Assembly: GCF_046614695.1 (NCBI RefSeq)
Contig: NZ_JBKKHQ010000013.1
Span: 292,530-356,529, forward strand
Source of the DNA: Pokkaliibacter sp046614695
GTDB taxonomy: Bacteria > Pseudomonadota > Gammaproteobacteria > Pseudomonadales > Balneatricaceae
Reading direction: 5' to 3'
Length of the DNA: 64,000 nt
The notes beneath the pieces are model-generated. The model searched no databases and had not been told where the DNA came from. It was given only the letters and a program-made list of their open reading frames with translations. Of the stretch, positions 1 through 9,177 are shown piece by piece. A program made the position numbers and the translations under genes. How positions within the stretch are numbered: the stretch's first letter is position 1; the number at the start of each line of letters is the position of its first letter.

Positions 1-1252
1 CCTGCGGCACATAGGCAAAGCTTTGGCGCAAGGTGCGCAAGCGATAGGCCGGTAGCGGCTGATCACCCAGCAGAATCCGGCCGGAGGTGGGCTCCAGCTG
101 GCGCATGATGAGCTGGATCAGGGTACTTTTCCCCGAGCCTGTCGGCCCGACGATCCCCAGAGTCGTACCGGCAGCGACATCAAGAGCAATCTGCTGCAAC
201 GCCGCAGGGCCGTTGGCATCGTGATGAAAGACAACGTCCTGCAGGCGCAGACTGGCGCTGGACAGCGTTTCCAGCGTGCCCTCATTGCTCAGGGTATCCG
301 GCTCCTGCAGTAGCTCATCAACCCGGTGATAGGCCGCACTGCCACGCTCGATAATGTTCATCAGCCAGCCCATGGCGAACATCGGCCAGATCAACTGCCC
401 GAGATACATAGTAAAGCTGGTGAGCTGCCCCAGGGTTAGTTCGCCCTGATTGATCAGCCAGGCGCCAAAACCCAGACTTAACAGAAACGCCGAGGACATG
501 GAGAGCTGAATCACCGGGTCATACCAGGCTTCGGTACGCTGCACGGCGTAGTTGGCTTCCGCGGCCTTATCCGCCACGGCGTTGAACATCCGGCTTTCCT
601 GCGCTTCGCGACCCATGGCCTTCAGCAGCCGCACTCCGGCAATGGCTTCCTGAGTACGGTTATTCAGGGCAGAGAACTCCTGCAGGGAGCGCTGGAAATG
701 GCGGTGCATGATGCGGGAAATACGGTAGAAGCCCCAGGCCATAAAGGGAAAAGGCAGCAAGGCGACCAGTGCCAGACGCCAGTCGATGACGACAAACATC
801 ATGATCAGCACCAGCACAAAGGTCAGCAGTCCATCAAAGCCGGAAAGAACCCCTTCACCAGCGGCCATCTCGATGGCATCAATGTCATTGGTGGCGCGGG
901 CCATCAGATCGCCACTGTTATGACGGTGGTAAAACGAGGCGCCAAGACGGCTTAAGCGGTTATAGAAGCGGCGACGAAGCTCGGTGCCCAGCTGGTAGGA
1001 TGCGCCATAAAGCCGAACGCGCCAGCCATAGCGAAAGCCGTAAATCAGGCCGCCGATCAGCACCATGGCGCCCACACGCCAGAGCAACTGACGGGCACTC
1101 AGGGTGCCATCGCGAAGACCATCGACGGTATGCCCGGCGATGTAGGGAATGGTCATGCTCATGACGGCCACGGCCGCCAGCATCATCAGGGCAATCACAT
1201 AAGCGCGCCGGTGATCGAGGAAGAACCAGCGCAGCTGTCGAAATAAATCCAT
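1..1252 (-). CDS. ABC transporter, fused permease/ATPase, MdlA-like (3' end cut by window)
   Basis: Half-size ABC exporter with an N-terminal transmembrane domain of about six helices (residues roughly 15-310) followed by a nucleotide-binding domain. The Walker A motif GPTGSGKST lies at residues 369-377, and the frame leaves the window at the Q-loop (FAYVPQ), so the signature, Walker B and H-loop lie outside. The start MDLFRQLRWFF and the general layout resemble E. coli MdlA/SmdA, which normally pairs with a second half-transporter MdlB encoded downstream; that partner would lie beyond base 1. The start ATG at 1250-1252 is the first in the frame. The substrate is unknown; the family is inner-membrane multidrug/peptide/lipid exporters. 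It is transcribed toward the left edge and is separated by about 80 bases from the ABC1-kinase gene on the same strand. Confidence 0.85.
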   Translation of the reverse strand, partial: MDLFRQLRWFFLDHRRAYVIALMMLAAVAVMSMTIPYIAGHTVDGLRDGTLSARQLLWRVGAMVLIGGLIYGFRYGWRVRLYGASYQLGTELRRRFYNRLSRLGASFYHRHNSGDLMARATNDIDAIEMAAGEGVLSGFDGLLTFVLVLIMMFVVIDWRLALVALLPFPFMAWGFYRISRIMHRHFQRSLQEFSALNNRTQEAIAGVRLLKAMGREAQESRMFNAVADKAAEANYAVQRTEAWYDPVIQLSMSSAFLLSLGFGAWLINQGELTLGQLTSFTMYLGQLIWPMFAMGWLMNIIERGSAAYHRVDELLQEPDTLSNEGTLETLSSASLRLQDVVFHHDANGPAALQQIALDVAAGTTLGIVGPTGSGKSTLIQLIMRQLEPTSGRILLGDQPLPAYRLRTLRQSFAYVPQ

Positions 1253-1329
1253 GATTCTCTCAGGTTCTGCATTACCTACAGTGGCTGTGGGTAAAAATCG
1301 CAGGAATGACAAGTGAACGGTCGTTCAGT

Positions 1330-2742
1330 TTACCCTGTGGGGAATTCGGTTTCAGTGCCAATCCCTGCAACATCCTGATTTTTTACTGCGACAGGCAGAG
1401 CTTTAGCCGTGTTTTGCGGCAAGTTCGCCAACACTTCAGCCAGAATGGCACCGGCATCCACCCGCGCGCGCAGCTTGCCCAGCAACAAATACAGCCCCGC
1501 CAGACGGCGATGCAGGAACAGCGCATCCGCAGGTGGCGTGTGCCAGCGGCCCTGCTGCATGCTCAGAATCCGGCCTTTTTGCTGTAGGCGCGAGGCCAGG
1601 GTCGACTGGCCAAAATCATAGGCTCCCGGCGTCGTCAGTGGCTCACAGGCCAGGGAGAACAACGCCAGCACAGCCGCTTTCTGGCTGCCTTCCACCTCGC
1701 CGGCAAAATAGCCAATCCCCTGCGCCGCCGACATCAGCGCCTGCGGGTCCTGCGCAATCACCGCAGAGAACAGCTGCCGGTAGGCGGTTTTCAGGTTATC
1801 GCCATAGCGTCTTGCCGCGCCGAAATCGAGCAGCACCAGTTCATCGCCCTGCGCCGTCTCGCGGATCAGGTAGTTGGCGTAGTTCGGGTCCGTCTGCACG
1901 ATGCCCAGCTCAAAGAGTTCACGCAGACACAGGCGTAACAGGGACGCCCCTAAAGCATCGCGACGAGGCTGACTCCAGTGGCAAGCCATATCCACCGGCA
2001 TGGCATCGATGTATTCCATCACCAGCACATCGGTTGTGGATAATTCCGCTACCGGCGTGGGCGCCGATAACGCCGTTTCCTCACTCAGCCAGTGGTGATA
2101 TTCCGTAAGAAAACCCAGTTCCTGTTGATAATCGGCTTCCTGACGCAGCTGAAGTTTCAGCTCTTCCAGTAGCGGCGCAATCGCCACACCTTTGGGTACC
2201 GCGCCAGAGAGGCGAATCAGCGTGCCGAGATTTTTCACATCGGACTCGATACTCTGGCGCACCCCCGGATACTGCACCTTGACCGCAACCTCGCGGCCAT
2301 CCGTCAGGGTGGAGCGATGCACCTGACCGATGGAAGCCGAGGCAATCGGGGTGAAATGAAAGCGGCGGAAATGGCGCTGCCAGTCTTCGCCCCATTCACG
2401 CTCCAATACCTGATTCAGCGCCAGCATCGGCATGTGATAGGCATCCGCACGCAGCCCTTCCAGGGCTTGCGCCAGTGGCGTCGGCAGAAATTCTCCGGCA
2501 TCCAGTGATAGCAGCTGTCCAAGCTTCATGGCAGCGCCACGCATGGTGGCCAGCGTTTCAGCCAAACGCACCGCGTTAGCCGGTGTCATCAAAATATGCT
2601 GGGTGGAGGGAAATTCGCCTTTACTCAGCCGTCTTGCCCCTTCCCAGGCGGCGGCTCCGGCCACCCGTCCGGCCAGAGAACCCAAATGCGCCAGTCGGGA
2701 CAAACGCTGTTGAGGAAGAGTGCGGGATTTATGCTCGCTCAT
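1330..2742 (-). CDS. ABC1/UbiB-family atypical kinase-like protein (AarF type)
   Basis: A 470-residue protein of the ABC1 (UbiB/ADCK/Coq8) family. Visible landmarks are the KxGQ signature MKLGQLLSLD (K73-Q76), the alanine-rich nucleotide loop ASASIGQVH near residue 134, the ATP-site lysine in VAVKVQ near 155, the metal/catalytic-loop motif QTDPNYAN near 290, and a DFG-like LLDFGAA near 311. Family members act in ubiquinone/isoprenoid-quinone metabolism as unorthodox ATPases. There are no C-terminal membrane helices as in UbiB itself, and no ubiE or ubiJ neighbour, so the exact role is open. It is likely cotranscribed with the ABC transporter gene that follows it on the minus strand, though no terminator between them is apparent. 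Confidence 0.85.
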   Translation of the reverse strand: MSEHKSRTLPQQRLSRLAHLGSLAGRVAGAAAWEGARRLSKGEFPSTQHILMTPANAVRLAETLATMRGAAMKLGQLLSLDAGEFLPTPLAQALEGLRADAYHMPMLALNQVLEREWGEDWQRHFRRFHFTPIASASIGQVHRSTLTDGREVAVKVQYPGVRQSIESDVKNLGTLIRLSGAVPKGVAIAPLLEELKLQLRQEADYQQELGFLTEYHHWLSEETALSAPTPVAELSTTDVLVMEYIDAMPVDMACHWSQPRRDALGASLLRLCLRELFELGIVQTDPNYANYLIRETAQGDELVLLDFGAARRYGDNLKTAYRQLFSAVIAQDPQALMSAAQGIGYFAGEVEGSQKAAVLALFSLACEPLTTPGAYDFGQSTLASRLQQKGRILSMQQGRWHTPPADALFLHRRLAGLYLLLGKLRARVDAGAILAEVLANLPQNTAKALPVAVKNQDVAGIGTETEFPTG

Positions 2743-3110
2743 GGCAATACCTGTGATGATTGCGCGACGGGCGATGCCCTCCGTGGTTCATCACCTTTCA
2801 CAATTCAGACTCGATGAGTGCAGAAAGAAGAAAAGAGTTATTTTATAACCATTCGCCTCGGGCCCACGTAGCTTCCACTGGTGTCAAAGCCACGCAGTCT
2901 GTAACCACGACCGGCATTTGGCGCAATTACTGTTGACCCTGACTTCTCCGGCACCGCAAAATGTGCAAGCTTTATGGAATACCGGTCTTTACCCGCGAAC
3001 CCTGTGCTAAAACGTTGGCTTAACCGTCGGCCAGCCCTATAAGTTCAAGGATTTAGGTCGATTTAGGGACAGTCCTGCACCGGGGGCAGGATCGGCTGGA
3101 GAAAATTTCT
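2743..3110. other. Divergent intergenic region between ABC1 kinase gene and mrp operon
   Basis: The 368-base gap must carry the promoters of the leftward ABC1 gene and the rightward mrp operon. I see no clear sigma-70 hexamer pair. On the minus strand an open frame of about 66 codons without a start codon ends with TAA at 2838-2840; it reads protein-like (for example the segment APNAGRGYRLRGFDTSGSY) and could be a gene remnant or chance. A Shine-Dalgarno-like GGAG at 3097-3100 precedes the GTG start of mrpA. Confidence 0.5.
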
Positions 3111-5903
3111 GTGATTTTGGTCTGGATTGTACTGCTACCGCTGCTGGGAATCGGAGTCACCCTGTTGTGCAGTCGGCTGCCTCGCAGTCTGGCCGCACTG
3201 GCAACGGCGATTGCCCCGCTCACCGCCCTCGGACTGACCCTGAGTCAGGCGCCGACCGTGCTTAAGCATGAGGTGATCCGCTTTGTCTGGCCCTGGCTGC
3301 CGGACCTTGAGCTGAACATTGCCCTGCGTATGGATGGCCTGTCCCTGCTGTTCATGTGCCTGGTGCTGGGGATCGGCGTGCTGGTCATCCTCTATGCCCG
3401 CTATTACCTCTCCTCCAATGATTCCATGCCACGCTTTTACAGCTACTTCCTGCTGTTTATGGCGGCAATGCTCGGCATCGTCATGGCCGATAACCTTGTA
3501 CTGCTGTGGATGGCCTGGGAAATCACCAGCATCAGCTCCTTCCTGCTGATCAGCTTCTGGTGGCATTCCACCGATGCCCGCAAAGGCGCGCGAATGGCAT
3601 TAACAGTGACCGCCGCCGGTGGTCTCGCTCTGCTGGCGGGCCTGTTATTGCTGGGTCAGGTGGCGGGCACCTATTCGATTCATGACCTGCTAGGCAAAGG
3701 CGACCTGATTCGCCAGAGCGAGCTCTATCCCTGGATTGCCGGGCTGATCCTGCTTGGCGCCATGACCAAATCCGCCCAGTTTCCCTTCCATTTCTGGTTA
3801 CCGCAGGCGATGGCGGCACCGACCCCCGTCAGTGCCTATCTGCACTCTGCGACCATGGTAAAAGCCGGTATTTTCCTGTTGCTGCGCTTTTATCCGGTGC
3901 TGGGTGGTACGGATCTCTGGTATTCCGTGCTCAGCCTCTGCGGCATGGCGACACTGCTGCTCGGCGCCTACTTCGCCCTGTTCCAGCATGACATCAAGGG
4001 GCTGCTGGCCTATTCAACCCTGAGCCATCTCGGCCTGATCGTCCTGCTGATCAGTATCGGCTCGCCGGTCTCCACCGTGGCGGCGCTGTTTCACATCATC
4101 AACCACGCGATCTTCAAGGCCAGCCTGTTTATGGCGGCCGGTATCATCGATCACGAAAGCGGCTCGCGGGATATGCGCAAGCTCAACGGCCTGTGGAAAT
4201 ACATGCCCTACACCGCCACCCTGGCGATGGTTGCGGCGCTGTCCATGGCCGGTGTTCCGCTGCTGAACGGCTTCCTCTCCAAAGAGATGTTCTTCGCTGA
4301 AACCCTGAACCAGTCGATGCTCGGCTCGCTGTCCTGGATGATTCCGGTGCTGGCGACGCTGGCGGGCTTGCTGTCCGTGGCCTATTCCCTGCGCTTTATT
4401 CACGATGTGTTCTTTAATGGCGAACCTGTTGGCCTGCCCAAAACGCCGCACGAACCACCGCGTTACATGAAGCTGCCGGTCGAGATTCTGGTCGCCCTCT
4501 GTCTGCTGGTTGGCCTGTTGCCGGATGCCACCGTGCGCCCGATTCTGAGCGCCGCCTCTGCAGCCGTGCTGTCAGAAGTGCCGGATTACAGCCTCGCCCT
4601 CTGGCATGGGATTAATCTGCCGCTGGTGATGAGTCTGCTGGCCATGGCAGGCGGTATTACGCTCTACAGCCAGCGCAAAAAGCTCTTCATGTTTCAGCAC
4701 CAGTTTGAAGCGGTGGATGCCAAGCAGGAATTCGAGCGCGGCGTGCAGCGGGTGGTCAGTATTGCCAGCCAGCTGTGGAGCAAGATTGAGAACGACTCCC
4801 TGCAACGCTATCTGACCTTACTGATCGTCTTTGTGCTGGTGGTACTGGGGATTGGTCTTCGCGAATTGCACCCGCTTGGCGGCGACAAACCCCTGCTGGA
4901 AGTCGATGCCGTCACTTTCGCCGGTGGCCTGATCATGATGCTGTGCGCCATTGTCACCGTGGTGCTGAACCGCAGCCGCTTGCTGTCGCTGCTGTTTTTG
5001 TCCGTCACCGGACTGATGGTTTCCCTGACCTTCGCCCGCTTCTCGGCGCCGGATCTGGCCCTGACTCAGCTGGTGGTGGAAGTGGTCAGCGTCATTCTGC
5101 TGATGCTGGCGCTGTTCTTCCTGCCCTATCGCACGCCGAAGAACTCCACGCCGCGCCATCTGGTGCGGGACATCTCCCTGGCGCTGATTGCCGGTGCGCT
5201 GATTGGCAGCCTGAGCTACGCCATGATGACCCGCGATATCAGCAGTCTGTCGCAGTTCTACCTCGACCACGCCAAAACCGAGGGTGGCGGTAATAACGTG
5301 GTGAACGTGATTTTGGTCGACTTCCGTGGCTTTGATACCCTCGGTGAAATCACCGTACTGGCGCTGGCAGCCCTTGGTATTTATCGCCTGCTGGAATACC
5401 TGAAACTCTACAAACCTTCTGCCGATGCCACTGGTCGGCGCTTTGAGTACAAGCGCGACTCGGTGATTCTCAACATTGTGGCTCAGGGCGTATTACCGCT
5501 GGCGTTGCTGGTGTCGGTGTATATCTTCCTGCGGGGCCATAACGAGCCGGGCGGCGGCTTTATCGCCGGTCTGGTGACTGCCTGCGGCATCATGCTGCAG
5601 TACATCGCCCACGGTGTGCAGTGGCTGAAATCCCGACTGGTGCTGCGCTATCCGTTAATGCTGGGCCTGGGGGTGGGTATCGCCAGCCTGACCGGTCTTG
5701 GCAGTTTTGTGTTTGATCGCCCCTTCCTGACGTCCTGGTTTGACCATTTCCATATCCCGCTGATCGGCGATATCGAACTGGCCTCCGCCATGGCTTTTGA
5801 CCTGGGTGTCTACCTCACCGTGGTGGGAGCCACGCTGATGATGCTGGCCAACCTTGGCAAGCTCACCACGTCCCACCGTCCTCATGATCAGGAGAACCTC
5901 TGA
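3111..5903 (+). CDS. mrpA: Mrp Na+/H+ antiporter subunit A, fused with subunit B domain
   Basis: Largest subunit of the multi-subunit cation/proton antiporter (Mrp/Mnh/Pha), 930 residues and almost wholly hydrophobic. Residues about 1-500 form the NuoL-like proton-pumping antiporter module (WMAWEITSISSFLLI, a lysine-bearing helix MTKSAQFPFHFWLP, and PTPVSAYLHSATMVKAG). Residues about 560-760 are the MbhD/MbhE-type segment. The C-terminal 150 residues (RGHNEPGGGFIAGLV) are an MrpB/MnhB domain, so A and B are one polypeptide, as in PhaAB of proteobacteria. Translation starts at GTG 3111 with GGAG 10 bases upstream. The stop overlaps the mrpC start (TGATG), showing translational coupling in a six-cistron operon. 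The expected activity is Na+(K+)/H+ exchange at alkaline pH or in salt. Confidence 0.95.
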   Translation: MILVWIVLLPLLGIGVTLLCSRLPRSLAALATAIAPLTALGLTLSQAPTVLKHEVIRFVWPWLPDLELNIALRMDGLSLLFMCLVLGIGVLVILYARYYLSSNDSMPRFYSYFLLFMAAMLGIVMADNLVLLWMAWEITSISSFLLISFWWHSTDARKGARMALTVTAAGGLALLAGLLLLGQVAGTYSIHDLLGKGDLIRQSELYPWIAGLILLGAMTKSAQFPFHFWLPQAMAAPTPVSAYLHSATMVKAGIFLLLRFYPVLGGTDLWYSVLSLCGMATLLLGAYFALFQHDIKGLLAYSTLSHLGLIVLLISIGSPVSTVAALFHIINHAIFKASLFMAAGIIDHESGSRDMRKLNGLWKYMPYTATLAMVAALSMAGVPLLNGFLSKEMFFAETLNQSMLGSLSWMIPVLATLAGLLSVAYSLRFIHDVFFNGEPVGLPKTPHEPPRYMKLPVEILVALCLLVGLLPDATVRPILSAASAAVLSEVPDYSLALWHGINLPLVMSLLAMAGGITLYSQRKKLFMFQHQFEAVDAKQEFERGVQRVVSIASQLWSKIENDSLQRYLTLLIVFVLVVLGIGLRELHPLGGDKPLLEVDAVTFAGGLIMMLCAIVTVVLNRSRLLSLLFLSVTGLMVSLTFARFSAPDLALTQLVVEVVSVILLMLALFFLPYRTPKNSTPRHLVRDISLALIAGALIGSLSYAMMTRDISSLSQFYLDHAKTEGGGNNVVNVILVDFRGFDTLGEITVLALAALGIYRLLEYLKLYKPSADATGRRFEYKRDSVILNIVAQGVLPLALLVSVYIFLRGHNEPGGGFIAGLVTACGIMLQYIAHGVQWLKSRLVLRYPLMLGLGVGIASLTGLGSFVFDRPFLTSWFDHFHIPLIGDIELASAMAFDLGVYLTVVGATLMMLANLGKLTTSHRPHDQENL

Positions 5904-6343
5904 TGGAAATGCTGCTTTCCGGCTGTATCGGCATTCTGACCACAGCAGGCGTGTTCCTGTTACTGCGGGCACGAACCTTTCCCGTGGTTATCGGCCTGAC
6001 CATGCTGTCCTACGCCGTTAACCTCTTCCTGTTCAGCAGTGGCGGGCTGAGTGAGGCCTCAGCGCCGATTCTGGGTGAAGCCAGTGTCTTTACCGACCCG
6101 CTGCCTCAGGCGCTGGTGCTGACGGCCATTGTTATCGGCTTTGCCATGACCGCCTTCGTGATCATCCTGGCGATGCGCGCCCGTGCCGACCTGGGTAACG
6201 ACCACGTCGATGGCCGTCTGCCGGATGATGCACTGGATGAACAGCCCGTGCCTGTCCGCGAAGCCACGCGAGCCACCCATACACCGAAATACAACAGTGG
6301 CATCAAGGCCCGTAAACCCGGTGGTGCGGAGTACAAGGGATGA
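5903..6343 (+). CDS. mrpC: Mrp antiporter subunit C (NuoK-like)
   Basis: A 146-residue membrane protein with three hydrophobic helices within residues 1-105 and a polar C-terminal tail, homologous to NuoK of complex I and to MnhC/PhaC. The diagnostic segments are LTMLSYAVNLFLFSSGG and PLPQALVLTAIVIGFAMTAF. It forms part of the ion-conducting membrane arm with subunits A and D. It overlaps mrpA by one base at the start and mrpD by four bases at the end (ATGA), so it is coupled within the mrp operon. The hydrophilic tail of about 40 residues is longer than the core needs and is probably cytoplasmic. Confidence 0.95.
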   Translation: MEMLLSGCIGILTTAGVFLLLRARTFPVVIGLTMLSYAVNLFLFSSGGLSEASAPILGEASVFTDPLPQALVLTAIVIGFAMTAFVIILAMRARADLGNDHVDGRLPDDALDEQPVPVREATRATHTPKYNSGIKARKPGGAEYKG

Positions 6344-7854
6344 TGCATTTACCCATTTTTCCGATTCTGCTGCCGCTGCTGGTCGGCGTTGTGATGTTGC
6401 TGCCGCCTCTGTCACGCTCGCGCAATGCCACTCGTGTGATCGCCGTTCTGAGCCTGCTCGGCCAACTGGCGCTGGCGCTTTGGCTCGGTCATGCCGTTAA
6501 TGAAAATGGCATTCTGCATTACGCCCTTGGCGACTGGCAGGCACCCTTTGGTATCGCACTGATGGTCGACAAGCTGAGCGTGCTGATGCTGGTTGTGACT
6601 GCCGTTCTGGCGCTGGGTGCCCTGCTGTTTTCTCTGGGCGGTAGCGATGGCGAGGGCAGCTTCTTCCATCCGCTGTTTCAGTGGCAGTTGCTGGGTCTCA
6701 ATGGCGCCTTCCTGACCGGCGATCTCTTTAACCTCTTCGTCTTCTTTGAAGTGCTGCTGATGGCCTCTTACGGGCTGATGATGCATGGCGATAACCGTCA
6801 GCGTACCCGCGCGGCATTGCATTACGTGATTCTCAACCTGGCCGGCTCCAGCCTGTTCCTGTTTGCCCTCGGCACCCTTTATGCGAGCCTCGGCACACTG
6901 AACATGGCCGATATGGCCGCGAAAATTGCCGAACTACCACAAAGTAACCTGCCTCTGGTGCATACCGGCGGTTTGCTGCTGATGATCGTTTTCGCCCTGA
7001 AAGCTGCCGTCCTGCCCTTGCACTTCTGGCTGCCACGCACCTACAGCGAAGCTCCCGCCGCCGTCGCCGCGCTGTTTGCCATCATGACCAAAGTCGGCAT
7101 CTACTCCCTGCTGCGCGTGTTCAGTTTGCTGTTCGGCAATGAGGCAGGCCCGCTGGCCGGAATCGAAACCCCCTGGCTCTGGCCACTGGCGCTGCTGACC
7201 ATGGCTGCCGGTGCCATTGGCGCCCTCACCAGCAATAACCTGCGTCGCCTGAATGCCCACCTGATCGTTATGTCCGTCGGGACGATTCTGGCGGTGATTT
7301 CCCGCCAGTCGATTGAATCCACCTCAGCGGCGCTGGTGTATCTGGTGCATTCGACGCTGATCAGCGGCGGACTGTTCCTGCTGGCCGCACTGATTGCCGA
7401 GCAACGTGGCCGCAGCGGTGACCAGTTCGTCGCCGGTCGCCCGACAGCGCAGCCCCGGTTATTGGGCAGTCTCTTTATCATCGGTGCGATGGCGATGGTC
7501 GGCATTCCGCCGTTTTCCGGCTTTGTCGGCAAGGTGTTGATGATGATGTCGACCCGTGAACAGGGTCTGGATACCGCACTACTGTGGAGTACGCTGCTGG
7601 GTGCCAGCCTGGTGATTCTGGTGGCGCTATCACGCGCTGGCAGCACGCTGTTCTGGCGTGTGAATTCCGATAAGCCCGCTGGCCACAGTGCAGCGCTGCC
7701 CCTTTTGGGCGTGCTGGTTTTACTGGCCGCCGCACCGCTGATAACGCTGTTTGCCGGTGAACTGCATGCCTACACCAACGCGATTGCCCAGCAACTGGCG
7801 CAGCCGCAGGATTACATGCGCGCGCTGCTGTCTGATCAGGGAGTCACGCCATGA
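6340..7854 (+). CDS. mrpD: Mrp antiporter subunit D (NuoM/N-like)
   Basis: A 504-residue polytopic protein related to the NuoL/M/N antiporter modules. Key features are the glutamate-bearing helix FNLFVFFEVLLMASYGLM, the lysine helix FALKAAVLPLHFWLPRTYSEAPA and the segment SNNLRRLNAHLIVMSVG. Together with MrpA it forms the proton/cation transfer route. The start is ambiguous between two consecutive ATG codons (6340 and 6343); the first gives an ATGA overlap with mrpC. Its end overlaps mrpE by four bases. Length and motifs are normal for the family. Confidence 0.95.
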   Translation: MMHLPIFPILLPLLVGVVMLLPPLSRSRNATRVIAVLSLLGQLALALWLGHAVNENGILHYALGDWQAPFGIALMVDKLSVLMLVVTAVLALGALLFSLGGSDGEGSFFHPLFQWQLLGLNGAFLTGDLFNLFVFFEVLLMASYGLMMHGDNRQRTRAALHYVILNLAGSSLFLFALGTLYASLGTLNMADMAAKIAELPQSNLPLVHTGGLLLMIVFALKAAVLPLHFWLPRTYSEAPAAVAALFAIMTKVGIYSLLRVFSLLFGNEAGPLAGIETPWLWPLALLTMAAGAIGALTSNNLRRLNAHLIVMSVGTILAVISRQSIESTSAALVYLVHSTLISGGLFLLAALIAEQRGRSGDQFVAGRPTAQPRLLGSLFIIGAMAMVGIPPFSGFVGKVLMMMSTREQGLDTALLWSTLLGASLVILVALSRAGSTLFWRVNSDKPAGHSAALPLLGVLVLLAAAPLITLFAGELHAYTNAIAQQLAQPQDYMRALLSDQGVTP

Positions 7855-8342
7855 CACGCTTACTGCCTTCACCCTTTTTCAGCCTGGTACTGCTGCTGAC
7901 CTGGCTGGCCCTGAATAACTCAGTTGCACTGGGCCATTGGGTGCTGGGGGCCATCATCGGCTTTGGTCTGCCGATTCTGCTGCGCCCGTTGATGGACCAG
8001 CGCACCTATATCCGCTCCTTCAACGGCATGCTGCGCTTTATTCTCAACCTGCTGTATGACGTGGTGATCGCCAACTTTGAAGTCGCCATTCGGGTACTGC
8101 GCTCACCCAAACGCCTGCAACCGGCGTTTATTCGTTTCCCGCTGGAGCTGACCCACGATCTGCCCATCACCGTGCTGGCCTCCACCATTTCCCTGACTCC
8201 CGGCACCGTCAGCGCAGATATCACCGAGGATCGCCGGTTTCTGGTGATCCACGTGCTGGATCTGCAGGAGGATGAAGAAACATTGATCGCAGGCCTTAAA
8301 AAGCGCTACGAAGCCCCACTCAAGGAGATCTTCGCATGCTGA
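7851..8342 (+). CDS. mrpE: Mrp antiporter subunit E
   Basis: A 163-residue protein with two or three N-terminal membrane helices and a cytoplasmic C-terminal domain characteristic of MrpE/MnhE (SLTPGTVSADITEDRRFLVIHVLD). Subunit E is needed for full Mrp complex activity but has no complex I homologue. The gene overlaps mrpD by four bases and mrpF by seven bases, so translation of the cluster is tightly coupled. Nothing is missing relative to the family. Confidence 0.95.
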   Translation: MTRLLPSPFFSLVLLLTWLALNNSVALGHWVLGAIIGFGLPILLRPLMDQRTYIRSFNGMLRFILNLLYDVVIANFEVAIRVLRSPKRLQPAFIRFPLELTHDLPITVLASTISLTPGTVSADITEDRRFLVIHVLDLQEDEETLIAGLKKRYEAPLKEIFAC

Positions 8343-8605
8343 AAACCGTCCTTCTGATCGTCATGCTGATGGTGACACTGGCGCTGATCCTGAACCTCTG
8401 GCGCATGTTTAAAGGCCCGGATGTCGCGGATCGTTTACTGGCGCTTGATACGCTTTACATCAATGCCATTGCGCTGATCGTGCTCTTTGGTCTGTGGCGG
8501 GACAGCTCCTTCTATTTTGAGGCGGCATTGCTCATCGCCTTACTGGGCTTTATCAGTACGGTGGCCCTGTGCAAATACCTGCTTCGCGGCGACATCATCG
8601 AGTAA
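8336..8605 (+). CDS. mrpF: Mrp antiporter subunit F
   Basis: A small integral membrane subunit of 89 residues with three predicted helices. It contains the family segment FKGPDVADRLLALDTLYINAIALIV, including the conserved aspartate in the first loop that is important for function in MrpF proteins. The start lies inside the 3' end of mrpE (overlap of seven bases), and the gene ends nine bases before the preferred start of mrpG. Confidence 0.95.
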   Translation: MLKTVLLIVMLMVTLALILNLWRMFKGPDVADRLLALDTLYINAIALIVLFGLWRDSSFYFEAALLIALLGFISTVALCKYLLRGDIIE

Positions 8606-8614
8606 GGAGTGATC

Positions 8615-9022
8615 ATGAGTCTGTGGATAGAAATACTGATCGCGGCGCTACTTCTGATCGGCGGCGTCTTTACCCTGATCGGTGCTTACGGTCTGGTGCG
8701 CCTGCCGGATTTTTACACGCGCCTGCACGCACCGACCAAAGCCACTACCTTAGGCCTCGGAGCCATCCTGATTGCGTCGATGATCGGCGTATCGGTTGAA
8801 CATGGCGGCATTAGCGTCCATGAAGTGCTGATCACGCTGTTCCTGTTTATCACCGCACCGGTCAGCGCCCACATGCTGGCCCGCACCGGTATTCACATGG
8901 GCACCGAACCTGTGGAAAAAACCCGCCATGCCGATGACCGTTTTATCGCTGCGGGCTTGCAACACCGGGGGAATCCATCGGTTCTGCCGAACGATCCCCC
9001 CGAGAGCGCGCCAAAAGAATAA
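8615..9022 (+). CDS. mrpG: Mrp antiporter subunit G
   Basis: The last cistron of the mrp operon, 135 residues. Three hydrophobic helices lie in residues 1-90, with the MrpG/MnhG motifs FTLIGAYGLVRLPDFYTRLH and ATTLGLGAILI, and a polar tail of about 40 residues follows. A GTG codon at 8609 is in frame, but AAGGAG at 8604-8609 lies at proper spacing from the ATG at 8615, which I take as the start. No clear terminator hairpin follows. Confidence 0.93.
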   Translation: MSLWIEILIAALLLIGGVFTLIGAYGLVRLPDFYTRLHAPTKATTLGLGAILIASMIGVSVEHGGISVHEVLITLFLFITAPVSAHMLARTGIHMGTEPVEKTRHADDRFIAAGLQHRGNPSVLPNDPPESAPKE

Positions 9023-9177
9023 CTTTTCACGGCGACAGGCCTTCCTCAGGTTTCAGTGATAAGGAGCTGTGCCATACTCACAGCCTCGGACAGCCCTGCG
9101 TGAGCTGTCAGTTTTCGCCAAGAAGAGCGCATACACCGCTTTAAGCCCATGCGCCCTCGGCACAATCAGGTCGAGCC

